A stretch of 12,744 nucleotides of DNA, from contig USLP01000016.1 in NCBI GenBank assembly GCA_900555525.1, forward strand, positions 1 to 12,744, given 5' to 3'. The position numbers were made by a program, and so were the translations under genes. Every line of letters starts with the position of its first letter. Within the stretch, counting starts at the first letter, position 1. Positions 1 to 6,412 of this stretch are shown here, one piece after another. The notes beneath the pieces are model-generated. The model had not been told where the DNA came from. It was given only the letters and a program-made list of their open reading frames with translations, and did not search any database. The stretch is from an uncultured Eubacteriales bacterium. GTDB lineage: Bacteria > Bacillota > Clostridia > UMGS1840.

Positions 1-238
1 CTTCCTCACGGTCAAGATAACCGTGGGCTTCCATGTGAAAGCCGTCAGTCAGTTCATCGGCCAGTGTGCCAACGGCGTAAAAGTCCTCCAGCACCGTATG
101 CACTATCGATTCTTCATCTTGGAAGTTGAGCGGCTCCACCTCATCGAAAGGCGGGCCGGAATCACTTTCGTGCGGCTCCATGTCAGAGTGATGATGAATC
201 TTACAGTTCAGTCGGTCAAAAATGTTCGGTGTGTTCAT
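1..238 (-). CDS. Unrecognised ICE protein downstream of virB4 (partial, 3' end off the window)
   Basis: This reading frame is open from an ATG at 238 to the left edge, giving 79 residues of a longer protein beginning MNTPNIFDRLN. The start overlaps the virB4 stop as ATGA (bases 235-238), a classic translational-coupling arrangement that supports it as a real gene in the conjugation operon. The visible part is acidic, rich in D, E and H (an HHHSD stretch near residue 16, then several DE pairs), with no signal peptide or membrane segment. I do not recognise a domain. In related elements the genes after virB4 encode small mobile-element proteins and an NlpC/P60-type cell-wall hydrolase; nothing in these residues shows a hydrolase motif. 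No function is assigned. Confidence 0.75.
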   Translation of the reverse strand, partial: MNTPNIFDRLNCKIHHHSDMEPHESDSGPPFDEVEPLNFQDEESIVHTVLEDFYAVGTLADELTDGFHMEAHGYLDREE

Positions 239-2664
239 GCTTCTTTCTTCTCCTTGTATTTTCCCATCTCATTGGGCTTCGTTGTCATCAGACTGTACAG
301 TTTCAGCGAAGTATCGAACTTATCCTTGAATGGGATTATCGTGTTGCCGTAGAACAGCAGTCCCTCCCCCTCGTTACTGTTCGTCACATACGACAGCTGG
401 AACGGCGAAATATTCAACTGCTTGGCAAGGATTTGCCGGTCACCGGATGCCTGGTTGAGCATATAAATGAAATCGCTGTTCTCGAAGATGTTTTCGATTT
501 CTCGGCTGGCCAGCAGATCCTTGATGTTCTGTGTAATTCCTGTCGGCACACCGCCCCATTTTCGGAACCTCTTCCAAATCTCGACGCTGTATGCTGCGGT
601 CTGTTCTTCCTTTAAGAGCAAATGGAATTCGTCTATATAGTACCGTGTGTTCTTTTTTCCGCTGCGGTTGATGGTGACACGGTTCCAGACCTGATCTTGT
701 ACGATGAGCATCCCCAGTTTTTTCAGCTGTTTGCCCAACTCCTTGATGTCGAAACAGATAATGCGGTTATCCAGTTCCACATTGGTCTGGTGGTTGAACA
801 CCCGCAGCGAACCATTGACGTAGATTTCCAGTGCCGTGGCGATACGTTGTGCCTGCCGCTCTTTCTGCTCCCGCGGGCAGTCGTACAGATCACCGAGCGT
901 CGGCATATTCTCCGGCTTCGGGTCGTTCAGATACTTCTGATAGACCAGCGGCAGGCAGCGGTCAATGACCGACTTTTCCTCCGGCTCCATGCCATCCCGT
1001 GCGCCCATGATCAGTTCACACAGGGAAAGAATAAAGTCCGATTTCATGCCCAGCGGGTTATCATCGTCCGCATAGTTGAGGTTAATGTCCATCGGGTTGA
1101 TGTAGTCCTTACTGGTGGACGAAATATGGATAACCTGACCGCCCAGTGCTTCCACCAGCGGATAATACTCGCCCTCCGGGTCTGCCACGATAATATCATC
1201 CGTTGTGGTAAAGAACACGTTCGTGATCTCACGCTTTGCACTGAACGACTTACCGCTTCCCGGTGTGCCGAGGATCAGACCGTTCGGGTTTTTCAGTTGC
1301 TTCCGGTCTGCCATAATCATGTTGTTGGACACTGCGTTCAGACCATAATAGAGGGAATCGCCCTCCATAAAAAGTTCCTGCGTGGTGAAGGGAACGAAGA
1401 TGGCGGTGGAAGTGGTGGTCAGTGCGCGCTTGATGGGAACGAGGTTATTGGCCAGCGGCAGGCTGCTCATAAGCCCCTGTTCCTGCTGGTAGTCCAGCCG
1501 TACAAGGGAACAGTTGTATTTCTGGGCGATCCCGGCAGCCCAGAACACATCGTTTTCCAGCTTTTGCCGGGTGTCTGCGGTGTTCAGCACCAAAAAGGTA
1601 AGCTGAAACATTCGTTCATTCCGGCTCTGCAAGGTCTTTAGCAGCTCCTTGGCGTCCTGCCCGTAGGTGGCAAGGTCGCTGGGAAGTATATCCATGTCGT
1701 AGCCGCTGCGTACCGCTTTTTTCTGTTCCTCGATTTTCATTTTGTCAAGGTCGGTAATCTTGCGCTTGATTGTCTTTATGGCTTCGGTCTGGTCGATACT
1801 GTGGATATGCAGATTGACGATAACGCCCGTTTCCAAGTCCAGAATGTCAGATAAGATACGGTCGTTTAATTCCGGCGCAAGGATTTCAAGGAATGAAACC
1901 GCGCCGATTTTGCGCCCCATGCGGAAATAACGCCCCTCGCCAAAACGGAAAGAGGACGGGGCGATAAAATCCTTTGTAGACAGCCCCGACGGGGTAAGCC
2001 AGTCAAAGGAAAAGGAGAACGGCTCGCCCTCCGGGTGGAATACCCCATGCAGCACCTTTAAGCGTTCATAGCCGGATAAGGGGCGGGCGGTTACGCCAAG
2101 CACCTTGAAATTGTTAAACACGTCGGTTTCGATACGGGAAAGTCTTGATTTTGCAGCCGCCTTGTTATCGGCTTCAACGGTAAAGGTAATGTATTTGTGC
2201 TTCACAAGCCCGTTGTTGCCTTTACTAAGCTGATTTTTCAGCATATCCGAATACTCGGTGCGGATAGAGTTAAAAGCGTCCTCCTGTGCCGGGATAGTGA
2301 TAGCTTTTTCTGCCTGTTCCCGCTGCGTCCCTTGATTGATGAAAGAAAGCTGCACGCTCACGCTCGCGTCAAAGTAGTTGAGGAAATCGCACCAGTTTTC
2401 AAAAATGGCGGTCTTATCGTCTGCCTGTGCAAGCTGATAATTGATGTCCTCGAACACGACGCACTTTGAATATCTCTTTTCCGTAACCTTGCAGATACCG
2501 TCCGGGTACATGGCAAGGTAAGGAATGGTCTGCTGTGCGGTGCGGGCTTTGCCGTCCCCCTTTGCCTTTCGGATAGCTTCGGCAATCTGTTTCTTTTCGG
2601 CGCGGGTCAGCTTACGCCTGTTTCCTGCGGCTTCCCGCGTCTTTTTTGTTTGTCCTTTTGACAA
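235..2664 (-). CDS. virB4: VirB4-family conjugation ATPase
   Basis: VirB4-type ATPases energise assembly of the type IV secretion channel and act at the cytoplasmic face of the membrane. From a TTG at 2664 the protein is 809 residues, normal for the family. A Walker A motif, GTPGSGKS, lies at about residues 466-473, and a Walker B-like YYIDEFHLLL at about 675-684; the late ITQNIKDLL segment also fits the family. The N-terminal half, with NWCDFLNYFD and QLSFINQ, resembles VirB4 proteins of Clostridial ICEs. An ATG at 2772 would give 845 residues but lacks a good ribosome site, whereas AAGGAGG (2674-2680) sits 9 nt before the TTG. The gene overlaps prgI by 53 nt and the downstream gene by an ATGA. 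The ATPase motifs are intact and no frameshift is seen. Confidence 0.93.
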   Translation of the reverse strand: MSKGQTKKTREAAGNRRKLTRAEKKQIAEAIRKAKGDGKARTAQQTIPYLAMYPDGICKVTEKRYSKCVVFEDINYQLAQADDKTAIFENWCDFLNYFDASVSVQLSFINQGTQREQAEKAITIPAQEDAFNSIRTEYSDMLKNQLSKGNNGLVKHKYITFTVEADNKAAAKSRLSRIETDVFNNFKVLGVTARPLSGYERLKVLHGVFHPEGEPFSFSFDWLTPSGLSTKDFIAPSSFRFGEGRYFRMGRKIGAVSFLEILAPELNDRILSDILDLETGVIVNLHIHSIDQTEAIKTIKRKITDLDKMKIEEQKKAVRSGYDMDILPSDLATYGQDAKELLKTLQSRNERMFQLTFLVLNTADTRQKLENDVFWAAGIAQKYNCSLVRLDYQQEQGLMSSLPLANNLVPIKRALTTTSTAIFVPFTTQELFMEGDSLYYGLNAVSNNMIMADRKQLKNPNGLILGTPGSGKSFSAKREITNVFFTTTDDIIVADPEGEYYPLVEALGGQVIHISSTSKDYINPMDINLNYADDDNPLGMKSDFILSLCELIMGARDGMEPEEKSVIDRCLPLVYQKYLNDPKPENMPTLGDLYDCPREQKERQAQRIATALEIYVNGSLRVFNHQTNVELDNRIICFDIKELGKQLKKLGMLIVQDQVWNRVTINRSGKKNTRYYIDEFHLLLKEEQTAAYSVEIWKRFRKWGGVPTGITQNIKDLLASREIENIFENSDFIYMLNQASGDRQILAKQLNISPFQLSYVTNSNEGEGLLFYGNTIIPFKDKFDTSLKLYSLMTTKPNEMGKYKEKKEA

Positions 2665-3016
2665 TCGCTGATACCTCCTTTTCAAGTTTTCGCTGCTTTT
2701 CCAAGACAGCGTATAGGTTTTCGGTTCTGTAAGGTCGCTCCTTTGGGCGGGTAAACTTTGTCTGAACGACATTTCTTACCACCACTTCAAGGGGCTGCCC
2801 ATGTTTTTCATACATGGCAAGCAGGAAACAGGGCAGCATGACGGCAATCATAGCCATAGACGCAAGGCTTGTGCCTGTGCTGTCTTTGAGCAGAAAGAAA
2901 AGCGGCAAGCCGAACAGGAGAGCCGCCGCAAAACATACAATCTGCCGTTTGGTAAGGTTGAAAGCTACTTTTGTCTTGACTTTGGATAAGTCTTTGGGTA
3001 CGGGTACATACGCCAA
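2612..3016 (-). CDS. PrgI-family conjugation membrane protein
   Basis: This 134-residue protein starts at a TTG (3014-3016) preceded, with a 7-nt gap, by AAAGGAGG (3024-3031). After the basic N-terminus (MAYVPVPKDLSKVKTK) two hydrophobic segments at about residues 27-44 and 51-68 predict a small inner-membrane protein with two spans, followed by a charged C-terminal tail. This architecture, and its place directly upstream of virB4, match the PrgI family of Gram-positive conjugation systems (VirB3-like position), thought to anchor the VirB4 ATPase to the channel. The Lys/Arg-rich 3' end overlaps virB4 by 53 nt and contains the virB4 ribosome binding site, so the two are probably translated in concert. 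The normal upstream promoter and genes are missing because of the junction with pta. Confidence 0.88.
   Translation of the reverse strand: MAYVPVPKDLSKVKTKVAFNLTKRQIVCFAAALLFGLPLFFLLKDSTGTSLASMAMIAVMLPCFLLAMYEKHGQPLEVVVRNVVQTKFTRPKERPYRTENLYAVLEKQRKLEKEVSAIVKRTNKKDAGSRRKQA
2674..2680 (-). promoter_or_regulatory. Ribosome binding site that fixes the virB4 TTG start
   Basis: AAGGAGG lies inside the 3' end of prgI, 9 nt before a TTG at 2664. It is a near-perfect anti-16S match and the best candidate for starting virB4, placing the start 36 codons downstream of the first in-frame ATG (2772). Confidence 0.75.
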
Positions 3017-3023
3017 GTGAAAA

Positions 3024-3031
3024 CCTCCTTT
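3024..3031 (-). promoter_or_regulatory. Ribosome binding site of the PrgI-family gene
   Basis: AAAGGAGG, 7 nt before the TTG at 3016, supports this non-ATG start. No ATG lies in frame nearby. Confidence 0.8.
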
Positions 3032-3074
3032 CTCTGGGTTTGGTGTTGCTGTAACTTCCCATAAGGGTAATCAA

Positions 3075-3101
3075 GGCAAAGGTCAATTTCTGCCCTTTGC
3101 C
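3075..3101. repeat. Perfect 8-bp inverted repeat between the ICE break and prgI
   Basis: GGCAAAGG (3075-3082) and CCTTTGCC (3094-3101) form a perfect stem with an 11-nt loop. No T-run follows it on the minus strand, so it does not look like a standard terminator. It could be an mRNA hairpin ahead of prgI; function unknown. Confidence 0.5.
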
Positions 3102-3116
3102 CGTCCCTATTCTATG

Positions 3117-3123
3117 GGGTTTT
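3117..3123. other. Junction between chromosomal pta and ICE DNA
   Basis: Reading the minus strand, codons match phosphotransacetylase through VFPDLDAG and a Lys at 3120-3122, where the family normally continues NIGYK. From CCC at 3117-3119 onward the translation no longer resembles Pta and leads within 100 nt to the prgI ribosome site. Because GGAAA could be shared by both sides, the exact breakpoint is uncertain by a few bases. No target-site duplication, att core or integrase is present. Confidence 0.75.
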
Positions 3124-3968
3124 CCCGCGTCAAGGTCGGGGAATACAAGAACATTAGCCTTGCCGGCAACCGTTGAACCCGGAGCCTTTGATTCGCCAAC
3201 CGAGGGAACTATTGCGGCGTCAAGCTGTAATTCGCCGTCAACTTTAAGGTTTGGATTGTTTTCTTTGCAGATTTTTGTAGCTTCCACTACTTTATCAACA
3301 TCAGCATGCTTTGCGCTTCCCTTTGTGGAATGAGAAAGCATTGCGACAATTGCTTCTTTTTCTGCCAAAAGCTCAAACGATTCCGCCGAGCAAGCCGCGA
3401 TAGCCGCAAGCTTTTCGGGGTCGGGATTCTGTTCCAAGCCGCTGTCGGCAAAAATAAACGTACCGTCAGCACCGTATTCGCAGTTCGGAACAACCATAAG
3501 GAAGAATGCCGAAACAAGCTTTACTCCCGGTTTTGTCTTTATAATCTGGAGGCTCGGACGGAGCGTGTTCGCCGTAGAATGACAAGCTCCCGAAACAACG
3601 CCGTCAGCGTCGCCCGCTTTAACCATAAGGCAGGCATAATACATATAATCTTCGAGCGCAGTTTTCTTTGCGTCCTCGTATGTAAGCCCTTTAGCTTTTC
3701 GCAATTCAACAAAAAGATTGATATAATCCTCCGTCTTTTCATATGTATAAGGGTCAATAATCTTTGCGCCCGATATATCGTAGCCTTTGCTGTTTTCCGC
3801 AATTTCTTCGGGTGTTCCTATAATAATAAGATTTGCGATACCCTCCTTAAGAACTTTTTCGGCAGCGGCAAATGTACGCTTGTCCATAGATTCGGGCAAA
3901 ACGATTGTCTTTTTGTCCGCTTTTGCTCTTTCTTTGATTCGGTCTATAAATCCCATTTCAAAATTCAT
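3120..3968 (-). pseudogene. pta: Phosphate acetyltransferase, truncated at its C-terminus by the ICE junction
   Basis: Phosphotransacetylase interconverts acetyl-CoA plus phosphate and acetyl phosphate plus CoA, working with acetate kinase in acetate fermentation. Residues 1-283 match the family: GFIDRIKERAKADKKTIVLPE at the N-terminus, a GACHSTANTLRPSLQIIKT-type motif at about 127-145, SHSTKGSAKHADVDK at about 212-226, and VFPDLDAG at about 275-282. The family is about 325-335 residues long; the last 45-50 are missing, including the segment around NDLSRGC that holds the catalytic Ser/Arg and following Asp known from the Methanosarcina enzyme. The frame stays open into ICE DNA to 2808 (386 codons in total), but that tail is out of frame with prgI and resembles nothing. 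The start is ATG 3968 or, fitting the family better, ATG 3956. The product should be inactive if the junction is real. Confidence 0.85.
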
Positions 3969-3996
3969 TCCTCTCTGTTAAAATCTAACTTTTATT

Positions 3997-4025
3997 ATTA
4001 TATAACAATTTGCGATATTTTTCAA
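3997..4025 (-). promoter_or_regulatory. Sigma-A-type promoter of pta
   Basis: On the minus strand TTGAAA (4020-4025) and a perfect TATAAT (3997-4002) are separated by exactly 17 nt. Transcription should begin near 3990, leaving a leader of roughly 20-35 nt. This predicts strong vegetative expression of the truncated gene and read-through into the conjugation genes, since no terminator separates them. Confidence 0.8.
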
Positions 4026-4071
4026 GTCTTTTTTATAAAAAAAATAAATTTTAAATATTTTAAAAACATTA

Positions 4072-4100
4072 TTGCATAAATTTCTTTTTTATGGTAAAAT
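4072..4100 (+). promoter_or_regulatory. Sigma-A-type promoter of the alpha/beta hydrolase gene
   Basis: TTGCAT (4072-4077), a 17-nt spacer and TAAAAT (4095-4100), preceded by TG one base earlier (extended -10), give a good housekeeping promoter. The expected start at about 4106-4108 coincides with the ribosome site GGGGTGA (4107-4113), so the leader would be only about 12 nt. Confidence 0.65.
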
Positions 4101-4118
4101 TTTAGTGGGGTGATAAGC

Positions 4119-4829
4119 ATGAAAAAACATGACACGGCAGTTCTTTTTATACACGGAATTTTGGAGGGACCGAATCAGTTTTCGGATATGATTGAAGCGG
4201 TTAAAGATAAATGCGATACGAAAGCCGTGCTTCTTCCGGGGCACGGAAAAACGGGCAGTGATTTTGCACGCTCAGGCATGAAAGAATGGCAAAGCTATAC
4301 CGACAAGGTCATACAAAGCTTAAGAAACGAATATGAAAAAATTTATATTGTCGGTCATTCTATGGGTTGTCTTACCTCGATATGCTCCGCCGTAAAAAAT
4401 CCCGAAAAAATATGCGGACTTTTTATGATTGCGCCGCCGTTTTCCATACGCTTAAACAAAAGAGGCATAAAAAACGGTCTTATAGTTGCTTTCAATATTT
4501 CGCAGAAAGACGAGGAATTTTGCAGGCTTATAAAATCCGTATACAGTGTAAGCGACTGTAAGCTGTCCGACTATCCGAGGTGGATTCCGAGATATGAGGA
4601 GCTTATGAGAAAAAGTATAGAAATCCGAGAAATTCTCTCTCATCTTACCGTGCCGATGTACTGCATTTTTTCGCAGAAGGACGAATACGTAAGCATAAAA
4701 TCGATAAAATATCTTGCAGGGTTCAAAAATTACAGACTTTTAATATTGAATCGGTCGGGGCATTTTTATTACACCGTAGAAGAACGCAAAAAAATCATAG
4801 AAGAATTTATCAAATTCATCGGTATTTAG
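4119..4829 (+). CDS. Alpha/beta hydrolase (small serine esterase/lipase type)
   Basis: A 236-residue soluble alpha/beta-hydrolase with no signal peptide. The oxyanion-hole HG follows strand 1 (FIHG, residues 10-13). The nucleophile elbow GHSMG places Ser at about 81, the acid is probably Asp at about 188 (SQKDEYV), and the base His at about 215 (SGHFYY). The complete triad, compact cap and GPNQF segment recall monoacylglycerol lipase or carboxylesterase families; the substrate cannot be read from sequence. ATG 4119 is preferred over the in-frame GTG at 4110 because GGGGTGA (4107-4113) sits directly before it at suitable spacing. It lies 90 nt upstream of dpaA on the same strand and may share a transcript with dpaAB, so a sporulation link is possible but only inferred. 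Confidence 0.85.
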   Translation: MKKHDTAVLFIHGILEGPNQFSDMIEAVKDKCDTKAVLLPGHGKTGSDFARSGMKEWQSYTDKVIQSLRNEYEKIYIVGHSMGCLTSICSAVKNPEKICGLFMIAPPFSIRLNKRGIKNGLIVAFNISQKDEEFCRLIKSVYSVSDCKLSDYPRWIPRYEELMRKSIEIREILSHLTVPMYCIFSQKDEYVSIKSIKYLAGFKNYRLLILNRSGHFYYTVEERKKIIEEFIKFIGI

Positions 4830-4865
4830 TAACCCAAACGGCTTTTTCGGAATAAAATGTAGTGG

Positions 4866-4907
4866 ATTGAAAAAACATTTTCAATTCGGTGCGGAATAAA
4901 AACCGAA
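4866..4907 (+). repeat. Two adjacent inverted repeats in the dpaA leader
   Basis: ATTGAAAA (4866-4873) pairs with TTTTCAAT (4878-4885) around an AACA loop, and TTCGGT (4885-4890) pairs with ACCGAA (4902-4907). The second arm ends just before the dpaA ribosome site (AAGGAAG, about 4907-4913). They could be a weak terminator after the hydrolase gene, an operator or an mRNA fold. I found no convincing sigma-A, sigma-E, sigma-G or sigma-K promoter in 4830-4919. Confidence 0.4.
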
Positions 4908-4919
4908 AGGAAGATAATT

Positions 4920-5786
4920 TTGGAAAACAAAAAAAGACAAAAATTTTTCATTATAGGCGGTGATTTAAGGCAGTTGAAATGCGCTTCATATCTGAAAAAG
5001 AAAGGGTTTGATACGGTTTTGTACGGATTTTCGCCCGATGCCGACGATATGGCTGAAATATCGGAAAATCCCGCAGACGACATAAAAACCGCCGATTTCA
5101 TACTGCTTCCGCTTCCCGTTACTTATGACAGCGTAACAATAAACGCTCCGCTCTCAAAAGAAAAAATACCGCTCGGAATAATTTATGAAAACATCGGCGA
5201 AAATACGCAGATTTTCGGAGGAATGATAAACGAGGAATTTAAAAATTGCTGTATCTCCAAAAACATACACGATTATGCGAAAAACGAAGAATTTCTCGTA
5301 AAAAATGCCGCCATTACGGTCGAGGGCGCATTTGACATTATTTTTTCCGAAACTCCGATAAGCGTTTTCGGCAGTGAGCTTTTGATTACGGGTTACGGAA
5401 GAATAGGCAAGATAACGGCAAATGTCGCATCATCTCTCGGTGCGCACGTTACGGTTGCGGCAAGAAAAACCTCCGACCTTTCATGGATTGAGCTAAACGG
5501 CTTCACACCTGTGAAATATAAAAATCTGGAATACGAAATAGGAAAATTCGATATAATCGTAAATACCGTTCCGTACAGAATATTTGACAAAAAGCTGATA
5601 TCAAAAATTGCCGACGGCGCTTTTTTCATAGACCTTGCCTCGCTCCCCGGCGGCTGTGATATGAAGGATATGCAGATGTTTGGGGTGCAGGCTGTTCATG
5701 CGCTTTCTCTGCCCGGCAAAACAGCGCCTTATTCCTCGGGAAAAATCATTTCCGACACCATAATCAATATGATAGATAAGGACTGA
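4920..5786 (+). CDS. dpaA: Dipicolinate synthase subunit A
   Basis: DpaA (SpoVFA) with DpaB converts the lysine-pathway intermediate to dipicolinic acid in the mother cell; dipicolinate is then loaded into the forespore as the calcium chelate and gives heat resistance. The 288-residue product has the usual length. The N-terminus carries the family motif FIIGGDLRQL (about residues 10-19), a dinucleotide-binding GYGRIG lies at about 158-163 followed by VTVAARKTSDL, and near the C-terminus there is HALSLPGKTAPYSSGK (about 260-275). Translation begins at TTG 4920, eight bases after AAGGA; no ATG lies nearby in frame. dpaB follows after 9 nt, forming a two-gene unit. This pair is the best evidence in the window that the host makes endospores. 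Confidence 0.94.
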   Translation: MENKKRQKFFIIGGDLRQLKCASYLKKKGFDTVLYGFSPDADDMAEISENPADDIKTADFILLPLPVTYDSVTINAPLSKEKIPLGIIYENIGENTQIFGGMINEEFKNCCISKNIHDYAKNEEFLVKNAAITVEGAFDIIFSETPISVFGSELLITGYGRIGKITANVASSLGAHVTVAARKTSDLSWIELNGFTPVKYKNLEYEIGKFDIIVNTVPYRIFDKKLISKIADGAFFIDLASLPGGCDMKDMQMFGVQAVHALSLPGKTAPYSSGKIISDTIINMIDKD

Positions 5787-5795
5787 AAACAGAGT

Positions 5796-6371
5796 ATGGA
5801 AAACATAAAAATCGGCTATTGCCTAACAGGCTCATACTGTACCTTTTCCAAATCTCTTAAGGCTATGGAGGAACTCACGCAAAAAGGAATTGAAATATTT
5901 CCGTTTATGTCGGAGCACGCATACCAAACCGACACGAGATTCGGAAAAGCCTCCGATTTTATCGAAAAAATAGAAGGTATGTGCGGCAAAAAAATCGTTC
6001 ATACGATAGAAGACGCCGAACCGATAGGGCCGAAAAAATACATCGACGCACTCGTCATATCGCCGTGTACGGGAAATACGCTTTCAAAAATTTCCATGGG
6101 GATAACGGATACTGCGGTAACAATGGCGGCAAAAGCGTCATTAAGAAATAAAATCCCCGTTATTATCGCACTCGCCACAAACGACGGACTTTCGGGAAGC
6201 GCAAAAAGTCTGGGTACTGTCCTAAATACAAAAAACGTTTACTTTGTACCGTTCGGGCAGGATTCCCCTTTTTCAAAGCCGACTTCTCTCGTCTGCGATT
6301 TCGGCAAGGTTTACGACACCTTAACGCACGCACTTTCGGGCGAACAGTTAGAGCCTCTGTTATTGGGTTAA
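5796..6371 (+). CDS. dpaB: Dipicolinate synthase subunit B (flavoprotein-like)
   Basis: DpaB (SpoVFB) is the flavoprotein-fold partner of DpaA in dipicolinate synthesis. At 191 residues it has the normal size. Family features are IGYCLTGSYCTF near the N-terminus (residues 6-17), ISPCTGNTLSKI at about 88-99, and ITDTAVTMAAKASLRN at about 103-118, which together resemble the FMN-binding pocket of flavin-dependent decarboxylase-like proteins. The ATG at 5796 follows the dpaA stop by 9 nt; the nearest purine-rich site, AAGGA at 5778-5782 inside dpaA, is a little far, so coupling to dpaA translation is likely. The gene ends at TAA 6369-6371 immediately before a strong hairpin terminator. No dapA, dapB or asd gene is next to it, unlike the Bacillus spoVF operon, where asd and dapG follow. 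Confidence 0.94.
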   Translation: MENIKIGYCLTGSYCTFSKSLKAMEELTQKGIEIFPFMSEHAYQTDTRFGKASDFIEKIEGMCGKKIVHTIEDAEPIGPKKYIDALVISPCTGNTLSKISMGITDTAVTMAAKASLRNKIPVIIALATNDGLSGSAKSLGTVLNTKNVYFVPFGQDSPFSKPTSLVCDFGKVYDTLTHALSGEQLEPLLLG

Positions 6372-6374
6372 AAA

Positions 6375-6409
6375 AAACGAGACTTTCCGAAAAACGGAGG
6401 GTCTCGTTT
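6375..6409. terminator. Bidirectional intrinsic terminator between dpaB and recF
   Basis: A 15-bp stem with two G-T wobbles (AAACGAGAC at 6375-6383 with GTCTCGTTT at 6401-6409, continuing through TTTCCG/CGGAGG) encloses a five-A loop. On the minus strand it is followed by eight T residues (6377-6370), a strong terminator for the recF operon. On the plus strand the tail is TTTATATTATT, adequate for dpaB. Confidence 0.92.
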
Positions 6410-6412
6410 ATA

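Larger units (their letters stand above)
1..3119 (-). mobile_element. Fragment of an integrative conjugative element (type IV secretion operon part)
   Basis: Three co-oriented, overlapping genes (PrgI family, VirB4 ATPase, unrecognised gene) form the core of a Gram-positive conjugation operon. The DNA is visibly richer in G and C than the AT-rich chromosome to the right, which fits foreign origin. In Firmicute ICEs the gene before prgI is usually a VirB6/TrbL-like membrane protein, preceded by a VirD4 coupling protein; neither is here, because the element stops about 100 nt upstream of prgI where pta sequence begins. No integrase, excisionase or att repeat is visible. The left side continues beyond the window. 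The ICE identity is well supported by gene content; the right boundary is a break rather than a recognisable element end. Confidence 0.8.

Noticed and set aside
622..1641. A 339-codon plus-strand open frame opposite virB4
   Set aside because: It lies antisense within a complete VirB4 with intact ATPase motifs, has no good ribosome site, and its translation (rich in His, Val, Leu, Arg and Cys) looks like a mirrored coding frame.
3075..3101. Inverted repeat as an ICE end or att site
   Set aside because: There is no second copy elsewhere in the window, no integrase and no target duplication; a transcript hairpin is more likely.
2808..3119. The C-terminal 103 codons of the Pta hybrid frame as a real protein domain
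   Set aside because: The frame overlaps prgI out of phase, shows no resemblance to Pta, and exists only because of the junction.
3306..4079. A 257-codon plus-strand open frame opposite pta and through the intergenic region
   Set aside because: It is antisense to recognisable Pta sequence, runs into AT-rich promoter DNA, and has no protein-like features; it is a shadow frame.
3969..4118. A riboswitch or small RNA in the AT-rich gap between pta and the hydrolase gene
   Set aside because: The space is explained by two promoters, leaders are too short for a riboswitch, and I saw no conserved aptamer-like structure.
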